A stretch of DNA of 64,000 nt from Falsibacillus albus (GTDB taxonomy: Bacteria > Bacillota > Bacilli > Bacillales > DSM-25281), in the NCBI RefSeq assembly GCF_003668575.1, contig NZ_RCVZ01000018.1:1-64000 (forward strand), written 5' to 3'. Below, in pieces: positions 28,123-35,517 of this stretch. The position numbers and the translations under genes were made by a program. The notes beneath the pieces were generated by a model, which saw only the letters and a list, made by a program, of their open reading frames with translations, did not search any database and had not been told where the DNA came from. Each line of letters starts with the position of its first letter. Position 1 is the first letter of the stretch.

Positions 28123-28381
28123 AAATGTAACACATTGAATACGTTTTATCTTATAAACACATCTATGTAAGCAGGATTCAGACTGAATGAAAACGCTTGT
28201 CATTCGAGGCTAGTGTCCGATGAGGAGCGGAGTTATCTAGGCACATTCGCTCTAGCGAATGTTGCCTTTAAGGCGCTTTTAAGTTCAAAAGCACCCGGAT
28301 AATGAGCATCCGAAGAGGACGAGCAACAAAGAAAGCGAGCGATTGTCAACAGTCTGAAATGTAACACATTGAATACGTTTT
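28123..28381. repeat. Hairpin element between 25-bp direct repeats
   Basis: AAATGTAACACATTGAATACG and four further T's occur at 28123-28147 and again at 28357-28381. Between them a segment is bounded by TTCAGACTG (28178) and CAGTCTGAA (to 28359), a perfect 9-bp inverted repeat. Inside is GCACATTCGCT / GCGAATGTTGC, a further hairpin. It fills the recX-yfhF divergent gap. It is not the same family as the GTTGATT elements. Confidence 0.75.
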
Positions 28382-28431
28382 TTTATAAAGGAAACAGGTA
28401 AAATAGAAAATAAAGACGGGAGGGTTTGATG

Positions 28432-29337
28432 ATGAGAATTGCGATTACCGGAGGAACGGGGTTTATCGGCCGGGCACTGACAAAAGAGCTCGTGAAACAG
28501 AATCATGAAGTTTTAATTTTGACGCGGAATCCCGAAAAGCATACGAATACGACGCGTATTCAATATATCAAATGGCTGGACTCTGGGGCGGAACCAGCAT
28601 CTGAGCTTGGCAAGTTGGACGCATTCATCAATTTGGCCGGGGAGTCGATCAACAGCGGTCGATGGACGGATGAAAGAAAGAGACGAATATTGGAGAGCAG
28701 GATGCAGGGGACGGATGAAGTTTTGAATATTGTAGCGGAAATGCCGCAAAAACCAACTGTCTTGATCAATGCAAGCGCCATTGGCATCTATCCCCCATCC
28801 AAAAGTCATGTCTACACAGAACGGTCAAAAGAAACTGGTGATGACTTTTTAGCGGAAACCGTCTATGAATGGGAAAGAAAAGCGAAGCAAGCTGAAGAAT
28901 TTGACGTCAGGGTCATATTTTCGAGGTTTGGCATCATCCTCGCAAAGGATCAGGGGGCACTTCCGAAAATCGCAATGCCATATCAATTATTTGCCGGAGG
29001 GCGAGTCGGCTCTGGGGAACAATGGATGTCCTGGATTCATATTGACGATGTAGTTAAAGGAATCACCTTTTTATTAGAGCATCCCACACTCTCTGGTCCG
29101 ATCAATTTTACCGCACCTGAACCGGTGACCATGAATACGTTCGGAAAGATACTCGGCAAGGTGCTGCATCGACCTCACTGGCTTCCCGCTCCGGCGTTTG
29201 CACTGAAGGCGGTTCTCGGAGAAATGAGCATCCTCGTCCTCGATGGTCAAAAGGTGCTGCCGGAGAAGCTGATGAAAGCCGGGTATTCCTTTGAATATTC
29301 GACATTGGATGCTGCACTACGTGATATTTATCAATAA
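28432..29337 (+). CDS. yfhF: YfhF, TIGR01777-type NAD-dependent epimerase/dehydratase family
   Basis: 301 residues, extended-SDR fold. N-terminal TGGTGFIGRAL (about 7-17) binds the cofactor; NASAIGIYP follows near 115. The C-terminal DUF1731 domain is at about 250-298. Close relatives (SDR39U1, SulA-type) have no settled role. ATG at 28432 is 7 nt behind GGGAGGG; ATG or TTG just upstream are alternatives. Next to recX as in B. subtilis. Confidence 0.9.
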   Translation: MRIAITGGTGFIGRALTKELVKQNHEVLILTRNPEKHTNTTRIQYIKWLDSGAEPASELGKLDAFINLAGESINSGRWTDERKRRILESRMQGTDEVLNIVAEMPQKPTVLINASAIGIYPPSKSHVYTERSKETGDDFLAETVYEWERKAKQAEEFDVRVIFSRFGIILAKDQGALPKIAMPYQLFAGGRVGSGEQWMSWIHIDDVVKGITFLLEHPTLSGPINFTAPEPVTMNTFGKILGKVLHRPHWLPAPAFALKAVLGEMSILVLDGQKVLPEKLMKAGYSFEYSTLDAALRDIYQ

Positions 29338-29404
29338 TTTGTATACCGCCTCCAAGGATTGGAAAAAATAGAACTAAATCTTCTGGAGAAAGGGTGTGGC
29401 ATTC

Positions 29405-29527
29405 ATGGATAAACGGAAACAGGAAAAAATGAAAAACACATTGACTAGCGCTCAAGAAGTGACGTACAATCGCGAGTTCAAAGCTGCTGACCGCGTCGCT
29501 GGCTATAACAGCAAAAGAATCAAATAA
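29405..29527 (+). CDS. yfhE: YfhE, very small conserved protein
   Basis: 40 residues: starts MDKRKQEKMKN, central LTSAQEVTYNREFK, ends GYNSKRIK. Highly basic. It matches the YfhE family of Bacillus (about 36-40 residues), which lies between yfhF and yfhD, as here. AAGGGTG is about 10 nt before the ATG. Function unknown. Confidence 0.82.
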   Translation: MDKRKQEKMKNTLTSAQEVTYNREFKAADRVAGYNSKRIK

Positions 29528-29619
29528 TTACCTGCTAGATTTTTGATGATATTGGACATTCTATAAGTACGGAGGCAATAAAGCTTCCGTACTTTTATCA
29601 TTGAGAGGGGTTTTGTGTA

Positions 29620-29814
29620 GTGGGTCGTGCTCATAATCAGAAAACGCGAGATAAAAACAAAGGTAAGCTTCCACAAGTTCCGAAGAACTCGAAAACTTCG
29701 AGTGCTCAGGATGTTGAATATTCCCGCGAATTGGCTGACCAGGCTGACTTAGAAGCACAAGCTCGTGCTAACGCTGCAAATCAGCGCGTAAAGCAAAAAG
29801 AGAACAATCGATAA
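29620..29814 (+). CDS. yfhD: YfhD family small protein
   Basis: 64 residues from a GTG start, after GAGAGGGG. Very hydrophilic: MGRAHNQKTRDKNKGKLPQV and SRELADQADLEAQARANAANQR. It matches the YfhD family, next to yfhE as in B. subtilis. Function unknown; composition is like spore-associated small proteins, but this is inference. Confidence 0.85.
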   Translation: MGRAHNQKTRDKNKGKLPQVPKNSKTSSAQDVEYSRELADQADLEAQARANAANQRVKQKENNR

Positions 29815-29821
29815 AAGTAAC

Positions 29822-29980
29822 ATGGTCGGGAAACGAAATGGAGATCCGATCGATTCATTCGATATCGCCGCGTCCAAGTGGTTTATGAATCTCCTCAAGT
29901 TTATATTTCAGCCCATAGATTGTTTAAATCCATTACCGCGTTGTTTATTCGACTCGCGATGGGATATAAGCAAGGGCTGA
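29822..29980 (+). CDS. Possible small ORF after yfhD
   Basis: 52 codons from ATG 29822 to TGA 29978-29980, starting MVGKRNGDPIDSFDIAASKW. It ends 9 nt before a terminator. Codon pattern in the first half looks coding, but there is no ribosome site and I recognise no family. It may be a decayed gene. Confidence 0.2.
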   Translation: MVGKRNGDPIDSFDIAASKWFMNLLKFIFQPIDCLNPLPRCLFDSRWDISKG

Positions 29981-29989
29981 TTCCGATCG

Positions 29990-30022
29990 AAAAGGCTGTC
30001 CATTTAAGTGGGCAGCCTTTTC
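29990..30022 (+). terminator. Terminator of yfhF-yfhE-yfhD region
   Basis: AAAGGCTGTCC / GGGCAGCCTTTT stem (10 to 11 bp) with an ATTTAAGT loop and T's. About 175 bp after the yfhD stop, so the transcript has a long tail or a small gene in between. Confidence 0.85.
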
Positions 30023-30055
30023 TATTTATGAAGTTCTTTTGCAAGGCACAAATAC

Positions 30056-30143
30056 TTGTGCACAACTTCTATGTGGGTAATGTGGATAAGTGTGTGAATA
30101 TTTGCTAAATTAAGATCTTTTTTGTGGATAAAAGTGTGTGTAA
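30056..30143. other. Cluster of DnaA-box sequences
   Basis: Two perfect boxes (TTATCCACA on the minus strand) lie at 30081-30089 and 30123-30131. One-mismatch TTACCCACA is directly adjacent at 30072-30080. Weaker forms TGTGAATAT (30093), TGTGTGTAA (30135) and TTGTGCACAA (30056) accompany them. The stretch is AT-rich and gene-free. Candidate DnaA-binding site outside oriC. Confidence 0.6.
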
Positions 30144-30222
30144 ATTTTGACAGATCACTACCAGCCGATTCTTGATGAGATTGACTCTAAGAGTCGATTT
30201 TTATCTACTTATCAAAAATCAA

Positions 30223-30258
30223 CAAAAAAACAGCGAAGGATTCCTGTCGCTGCTGCCA
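30223..30258 (-). terminator. Terminator downstream of the des operon
   Basis: Minus strand: CAGCGACAGGAA / TCCTTCGCTG stem (outer CAGCGA/TCGCTG) followed by T7. It is about 270 bp beyond the desR stop. Between them (30259-30528) I see no convincing gene: an 83-codon minus frame from 30456 has a possible GAGGG site but no recognisable sequence. Two direct copies of GGTCGCTTTTCTGCC (30370, 30419) lie in that stretch. Confidence 0.7.
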
Positions 30259-30528
30259 AATGTGTACGTATGATTTCCTTTGCAAGCTGACCGCTTTCTG
30301 GGGGCGGTAAGCCTCCTCCGAAAGGATGACGTATTGTTCCAGTTTTTCTTTTGCTTCCACCCAAATGGTCGCTTTTCTGCCTGATTCGATCCCGTTTCCA
30401 TCGCACGTCCGCCTTAACGGTCGCTTTTCTGCCCAAGGCACAGTCCCACCGTTCATTATACGGTTGTTCCCTCAGGGGTTTTGCACCATCAGCTCACTTT
30501 AATAAAACGGGTACAAGCAAAAAGCTTT

Positions 30529-31128
30529 TTACTTAAACCATCCCTTTTCCCTAAAATGGGTAATCGCTTCGATCCGGTTTTGCACCTCTAATTTATCGAG
30601 GATGGTGGAAATGTAGTTGCGCACGGTACCCGTTTTAATGCTGAGTTCATCGGCTATTTCTTTTGTGTTTTTGCCATCTGCCACGAGTTCAAGCACTTCT
30701 TTTTCCCGTTCTGTCAGTGGGTTTTCGTTTCCGTATACGCCCTCGATCAATTCAGGTGCGTAGATTTTTTTGCCTGCCATCACCATGCGGATGGAGCTGG
30801 CAAGTTCTTCGCTGGGACTGTCCTTGAGAAGGTAACCTCTTACCCCCGCCTTCAATGCCCGCTGGAAATATCCGGTCCGGGCAAATGTGGTCAGCACGAT
30901 GACTTTGCAACCAGACCCCTTTAGCTCCTCTGCTGCTTCCAGGCCGCTTTTTCCCGGCATTTCAATGTCCATGATGCAAATGTCAGGGGTGTGTTTTCGG
31001 ACAAGTTCAATCGCTTCTTCTCCGTTCGATGCCTTGCCGACGACTTCCATATCATCTTCCAAGTCCAATAACGAACCAAAAGCCCCGAGCAGCATTTGCT
31101 GATCTTCTGCTATGACGATGCTAATCAT
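30529..31128 (-). CDS. desR: DesR, response regulator of membrane fluidity
   Basis: 199 residues. Receiver domain with phospho-acceptor D54 in CIMDIEMPG, then a LuxR-type helix-turn-helix (NPLTEREKEVLELV, about 135-195). Activates des when membranes stiffen in the cold. I start at the ATG at 31128, which puts the Asp at 54 exactly as in B. subtilis and lies just behind AAGGAGGT; an ATG two codons earlier overlaps desK. Cotranscribed with desK. Confidence 0.95.
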   Translation of the reverse strand: MISIVIAEDQQMLLGAFGSLLDLEDDMEVVGKASNGEEAIELVRKHTPDICIMDIEMPGKSGLEAAEELKGSGCKVIVLTTFARTGYFQRALKAGVRGYLLKDSPSEELASSIRMVMAGKKIYAPELIEGVYGNENPLTEREKEVLELVADGKNTKEIADELSIKTGTVRNYISTILDKLEVQNRIEAITHFREKGWFK

Positions 31129-31130
31129 AC

Positions 31131-32261
31131 TCATACCTCCTTGTCGACTTGTTTGACATCATTCGGCACCCTGATGGTGAGGGTCGTGCCGCTGTCCGTT
31201 GAAATATCCATTGTTCCGTTGACAAACTCGAGCCGCTCCTTCATTCCGACGAGACCATGTCCTTTTGGCTTTCCTTTTTCTTGGGACTTGAAGGTGCCGT
31301 TGTCCTTGATGACAATGACAAGCTCTTTCCACGTCTGGACGATCGAGATCGAGCAGACATCCGCTCCGCTATGCTTCACGATATTGGTGACCGCTTCTTT
31401 CAGACACATGCTGACGATATTTTCCGTCAAGAGCGAGACGTTGGTCAAGGTGAAGTCCTTAACTCCTTCAAACCGGATTTGCGCCGCCTCCAATATTTGC
31501 GTGATCCGGACAATTTCATCGTGGATGCGGATGCCGCGCATCGAAGATACCATCTTTCTGACTTCGTTCAAGGCCGTCCTCGATGTTTGCTGCACATCCT
31601 TCAGCTCTTCCCTTGCCTGCTCGGGGTTTTTGTAGACCAATTTCCTTGCAAGGTCGGTTTTCAGGCCGATTAACGAAAGCTTTTGTCCCAATGTATCATG
31701 CAGGTCTCTCGCGATTCGCTGCCTTTCCTCTAATTTAACCAGTTCAGATATTTTTTTATTTGCGTCTTCCAGTTTTTCTTCCAGCTGTCCCCGTTCCTTT
31801 CGATTATGGATGCTGAAAGGTAGAAGAATGACGCTGATCCATACAATGATGACAAATGGAAGCTGAGCGACAAATAATTCCTCATGCTTCACGATATTGA
31901 AATTGATTGACACCGACGTGCTGATTAAATGAACGAAATACAACGTTAAGAACGGAATTCGATTGTTGATGTTTCCAATAAAATAAGCTAGAAAAAAGGC
32001 AAAATATACATAGCTGAATAGGCTTGTAGACGTAATCGATATCCCCATCAGAATGATTCCCCATACATAAACCGGCCAGCCCGTCGCAAATAGAGCGATC
32101 CGGTACAGGATAAAAAAGAGGAACGTCAGAAAAATTCCGACCACAATTTCAATGGTGGACGATAATTGAAAGATGAAATAAAAAGGCAATATACAAAGAA
32201 TGGTCCATATATAGGGGGCAATTCCATTTCCCCTTTGGAATGTAAAATACTTTTTGATCAT
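31131..32261 (-). CDS. desK: DesK, thermosensor histidine kinase
   Basis: 376 residues. Five hydrophobic segments fill about 15-150 and act as the thickness/temperature sensor. A two-helix coiled coil leads to the HisKA_3 site RDLHDTLGQ with phospho-His H188, the same number as in B. subtilis. The HATPase domain ends the protein (NIVKHSGA, DNGTF, GHGLVGMKERL). Kinase when cold, phosphatase when warm. Confidence 0.95.
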   Translation of the reverse strand: MIKKYFTFQRGNGIAPYIWTILCILPFYFIFQLSSTIEIVVGIFLTFLFFILYRIALFATGWPVYVWGIILMGISITSTSLFSYVYFAFFLAYFIGNINNRIPFLTLYFVHLISTSVSINFNIVKHEELFVAQLPFVIIVWISVILLPFSIHNRKERGQLEEKLEDANKKISELVKLEERQRIARDLHDTLGQKLSLIGLKTDLARKLVYKNPEQAREELKDVQQTSRTALNEVRKMVSSMRGIRIHDEIVRITQILEAAQIRFEGVKDFTLTNVSLLTENIVSMCLKEAVTNIVKHSGADVCSISIVQTWKELVIVIKDNGTFKSQEKGKPKGHGLVGMKERLEFVNGTMDISTDSGTTLTIRVPNDVKQVDKEV

Positions 32262-32309
32262 AAAGGCAACCTCATTTTCGTAATTGAATCCTTACGTTTA
32301 TTCTACCAC

Positions 32310-32358
32310 TAAAGAAGGCTCCATAACTCTCCCTAAAAGAGAATCTATGGAGCCTTCC
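32310..32358 (-). terminator. des terminator (partial read-through possible)
   Basis: Minus strand: GAAGGCTCCATA / TATGGAGCCTTC perfect 12-bp stem with an inner CTC/GAG, followed by TTTAG. Between des and desK; the weak T run suggests some read-through into desKR. Confidence 0.75.
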
Positions 32359-32364
32359 ATTCAT

Positions 32365-33399
32365 TCATGATTTAGTCGTTGCGGTTACACGTTTGATGCT
32401 GGGCTGTTTGACAGGCTTTGCTTCTTTAAACGTGACGAACTTTTTCTCCTTCTCATCCCATAAGCGGAACTTGAGGGATTTCAGGCTCGTTGCCAAAGTG
32501 ATGGTCGGAACGTTTTGCAAAGGCTCGGTATTTTCATGGCACGCTTCCAGTTTATAATTGGGCACCCTTGGACTTAAATGGTGAACATGGTGATAACCGA
32601 TGTTTCCTGTCAACCATTGAATGGGCTTCGGCAGCTTATAGTAAGAGCTGCCCTCAACGGCCGCCTTCACATATTCCCAGTCGTCATTACCCTCGAAATA
32701 GGAATCCTCAAAAGTATGCTGCACGTAAAACAGCCAAATTCCCATTGAGCCGGAGATGAAGAAAATCGGAAATTGAACAAGCAGGAAGGATTGCCATCCA
32801 AGCGTCCAGCAAAGCAAGGACACCGCTGCTGCGATCAATGCATTGGTTAAATACGTGTTCATGCGCTCTTTTTTTCTTGCGTCCTTGCGATTAAAACGGT
32901 TCTTCAGAAGGAAAACATAAATCGGACCCAAACCAAACATCACGATTGGATTTCGGTAAAGCCGGTATGAAATCTTCTGCCAGATGGAGGCCGCTTTATA
33001 TTCCTCAATGGTCATCACCCAAATGTCTCCTGTTCCACGCTTATCCAGGTTGCTGCTTGTCGCGTGATGGACAGAGTGCTCGTGCTTCCATTGACTGAAC
33101 GGGTGCATTGTGAGAACACCTGTGATCGTACCGAGAATTTTGTTCGCTTTTTTACTTTTAAAAAATGACCCATGTGTGCAGTCATGAAATATGATAAAAA
33201 TCCTTGTTAAAAATCCCGCTGCAACCACTGAAATACCCAACGTCAAGAAGTAGGATACCGAGAGGCTTTCATAGGCGAGGATCCACAATAATATAAATGG
33301 CAAAATGGTGTTTAATAATTGTACAATACTGTTTTGTGTATCTGCTTTTTCATAAGGAGCAACTTGCTTCCTTAACATCGTTTGTTTTGTTTTAGTCAC
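32365..33399 (-). CDS. des: Delta-5-type acyl-lipid desaturase Des
   Basis: 344 residues from a GTG start chosen because it aligns with the B. subtilis N-terminus and has AAGGGA before it; a longer frame from 33480 runs into the operator region. Inserts a double bond into membrane lipid acyl chains after cold shock. Three His boxes: HDCTHGS (about 76), HEHSVHH (about 112), and HHVHH (about 280). Four transmembrane helices. Confidence 0.95.
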   Translation of the reverse strand: MTKTKQTMLRKQVAPYEKADTQNSIVQLLNTILPFILLWILAYESLSVSYFLTLGISVVAAGFLTRIFIIFHDCTHGSFFKSKKANKILGTITGVLTMHPFSQWKHEHSVHHATSSNLDKRGTGDIWVMTIEEYKAASIWQKISYRLYRNPIVMFGLGPIYVFLLKNRFNRKDARKKERMNTYLTNALIAAAVSLLCWTLGWQSFLLVQFPIFFISGSMGIWLFYVQHTFEDSYFEGNDDWEYVKAAVEGSSYYKLPKPIQWLTGNIGYHHVHHLSPRVPNYKLEACHENTEPLQNVPTITLATSLKSLKFRLWDEKEKKFVTFKEAKPVKQPSIKRVTATTKS

Positions 33400-33430
33400 A
33401 TATATCAATCCCTTGATCTGTCGTACACTT

Positions 33431-33496
33431 ATTATAGAAAAATGCCTATAAATTATGCAGACATACCCGTCATGTGACATATATGATAAACGTCAT
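33431..33496 (-). promoter_or_regulatory. des promoter with candidate DesR operator
   Basis: Minus strand -10 TATAAT (33431-33436) with no good -35, as expected for an activated promoter. The operator candidate is 33469-33496: CGTCATGTGAC, then a second CGTCAT at 33491. These direct repeats are 22 bp apart and lie about -45 to -72 from the predicted start, where DesR binds in B. subtilis. Confidence 0.65.
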
Positions 33497-33508
33497 ATAG
33501 AGAAGGCG

Positions 33509-33567
33509 CGGACCGTGTTGTATTCATGTTTTCAACACCTGGGTCCGGGTCTATTTTATTTTTTTTG
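33509..33567 (+). terminator. Orphan strong stem-loop with T-rich tail
   Basis: CGGACC..GTGTTG / CAACAC..GGTCCG stem followed by TATTTTATTTTTTTTG on the plus strand. No plus-strand gene ends nearby. It may end a short divergent RNA opposite des or be a structural repeat. Confidence 0.5.
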
Positions 33568-33655
33568 CTCTTCTCGTAAAGTATGTTGCTATTAAAAACA
33601 ACAATATTTGCGAAACAGTCATTCTTTATTATTGCAGCTAAAACATTCTTGAAGA

Positions 33656-33696
33656 CAAAAAAGGCAAAGGAATCGTCTCCGATTTTTCCTCTGCCT
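33656..33696 (-). terminator. Glutamate synthase operon terminator
   Basis: Minus strand: AGGCAGAGGAA / TTCCTTTGCCT stem (11 bp, one G-T) then T6, 40 nt beyond the small subunit stop. Confidence 0.9.
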
Positions 33697-33735
33697 CTAC
33701 ACAAGCTATCGATATAGTCTCCATGCTGCCCATAA

Positions 33736-35223
33736 TTAAGGCAATTCAGTCGTTCCCATCAAATAACGGTCGCATTCGCGGGCAGCTCCCCTGCCTTCAT
33801 TGATGGCCCAGACGATGAGGCTTTGCCCCCTTCTCATATCTCCAGCTGCAAAAATGCCTTCAACATTGGTATTGTATTGGTCATACTCAGCTTTCACAGT
33901 TGAATTCGATTCGGTTTCTACGTTGAGCTGGGAGATCAATCCCTGTTCAGGTCCGCTGAAGCCTATTGCAACCAAGACAAGGTCTGCCGGCCAAACCTTT
34001 TCTGTACCAGGAATTTCATCTCGAATCCGATTTCCTTCCTCATCAATGCGGAGCTTCACATTTACAGTGTGGACCTCTTTCACTTGCCCGTTTTCATCAC
34101 CGACGATTTTTTTCGTCATGACCGCAAATGCACGCGGGTCGTTGCCGAAAACATCGGTAGCTTCCTTTTGGCCATACTCGACGCGATGGATTTTTGGATA
34201 TTGAGGCCATGGATTGCCCAGCTCATCACGAATCGCACCTTTTTGGTCATAAATATCAAATTGCGTGAGGCTCTTGCAATTGTGCCGCAAGGAAGTGGCC
34301 AGGCAATCCGTTCCGGTGTCACCGCCCCCGATGACGATGACATCCTTTCCTTTTGCGGAAATGTAGCTTCCGTCCTCCAAGTTGGAATCCAATAGGCTTT
34401 TTGTATTCGAATGAAGAAAATCCATCGCTTTATGGACGCCCTTCAATTCACTTCCCTCAACATTCAGGTCGCGGTGAACGGCCGCACCTCCGCAAAGGAT
34501 GACCGCATCATATTCCTTGCGAAGGTCAGCAACGGGGTAGTCCTTCCCTACTTCCGTATTGGTGACAAAATCAATACCCTCCTGCTCCAAAATGTCGACC
34601 CTGCGCTTCACAACGGAATAAGGAAGCTTCATTTCAGGGATTCCGTACGTCAATAGACCGCCGACACGATCGCTGCGTTCAAAAACCGTGACGAGATGAC
34701 CGGCTTTATTCAGCTGTGCGGCAGCTGCCAAGCCTGCAGGACCTGAGCCTACGACCGCCACTTTTTTACCTGTCCGCTTCAATGGGGGCATCGGCTTAAC
34801 CCAGCCTTCCTCAAAGCCCTTTTCGATGATGGCGCGTTCAACAGTCCTGATGGCCACAGGCGGCTCATTGATCCCAAGCACACATGCGCCTTCACATGGG
34901 GCAGGACATGCAAATCCAGTGAACTCTGGGAAGTTGTTCATTTCATGCTCCCTCGCCAGTGCTTCCTTCCACTGACCTTGATAGACAAGGTCATTCCATT
35001 CAGGGATGAGGTGGTAGACAGGACAGCCTGTCGTCACTCCTTCGATTTCCATCCCTGTGTGGCATGTCGGTACGCCGCAGTCCATACAGCGAGCTCCCTG
35101 CTTCTGAATTTCTTCCTCCGGCATCTTGACCGTATAATCCTGCCAATCCTTGACACGGACTGCAGGATCCCGCTCACTCTGGGATTTTCGTTCATATTCC
35201 ATGAATCCAGTCGGTTTTCCCAT
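33736..35223 (-). CDS. gltB: Glutamate synthase small (beta) subunit
   Basis: 495 residues. The N-terminal Cys region CMDCGVPTC (about 42-52) and CPAPCEGACVLG (about 108-120) carries low-potential iron-sulfur clusters. FAD and NADPH sites follow: GSGPAGLAAA (about 158) and GGGDTGTD (about 300), with GFSGPE and AAGDMRRGQS at the end. Supplies electrons from NADPH to the large subunit. Named gltD in enterics; B. subtilis uses gltB. Confidence 0.96.
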   Translation of the reverse strand: MGKPTGFMEYERKSQSERDPAVRVKDWQDYTVKMPEEEIQKQGARCMDCGVPTCHTGMEIEGVTTGCPVYHLIPEWNDLVYQGQWKEALAREHEMNNFPEFTGFACPAPCEGACVLGINEPPVAIRTVERAIIEKGFEEGWVKPMPPLKRTGKKVAVVGSGPAGLAAAAQLNKAGHLVTVFERSDRVGGLLTYGIPEMKLPYSVVKRRVDILEQEGIDFVTNTEVGKDYPVADLRKEYDAVILCGGAAVHRDLNVEGSELKGVHKAMDFLHSNTKSLLDSNLEDGSYISAKGKDVIVIGGGDTGTDCLATSLRHNCKSLTQFDIYDQKGAIRDELGNPWPQYPKIHRVEYGQKEATDVFGNDPRAFAVMTKKIVGDENGQVKEVHTVNVKLRIDEEGNRIRDEIPGTEKVWPADLVLVAIGFSGPEQGLISQLNVETESNSTVKAEYDQYNTNVEGIFAAGDMRRGQSLIVWAINEGRGAARECDRYLMGTTELP

Positions 35224-35316
35224 TCAATCACCCTCCTCGTTGTCTGTCAGCGGTTATATTTGTATTGGATACATTAATATTTCATTTCAAAAACTCAAAT
35301 GAATCATGATAGGTTG

Positions 35317-35430
35317 TATGGCAGAGGAACCGGCTCGCTTTGCGCGGATGAACCACCGAGCCTCCTCGCTTCGCTGTGGGGGTCGGCTGGCTCGTTTTTC
35401 CGCTGAAGTCTTGCCGCTTCACCTGCCATA
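35317..35430. repeat. Hairpin element inside the glutamate synthase operon
   Basis: Ends TATGGCAG and CTGCCATA are perfect inverted repeats; the GC-rich interior (CTCCTCGCTTCGCTGTGG, CAGCGGAAAAACGAG on the minus strand) resembles the long hairpin family. It fills most of the 294-bp gap between the two subunit genes. Confidence 0.65.
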
Positions 35431-35517
35431 ATTTAAAATTTAGTGCGCTAGCTCGCAAGCCACGATTAATCCTATTGTTGATTGACACTTAAACAGATAT
35501 AGAAAACAGCTCCTGAT

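Noticed and set aside
29878-30108. 76-codon plus frame across the yfhD terminator
   Set aside because: It reads straight through the terminator and the DnaA boxes.
30056-30143. Chromosomal or plasmid replication origin
   Set aside because: Too few boxes, no dnaA, dnaN or rep gene nearby, and synteny places the region inside the yfh segment.
30205-30456. 83-codon minus frame downstream of desR
   Set aside because: It runs through the terminator, has only a weak GAGGG before it, and is not recognisable as a protein. Left as uncertain gap.
33453-33704. 83-codon minus frame ahead of des
   Set aside because: It overlaps the des operator and the orphan hairpin, with no ribosome site and no family resemblance.
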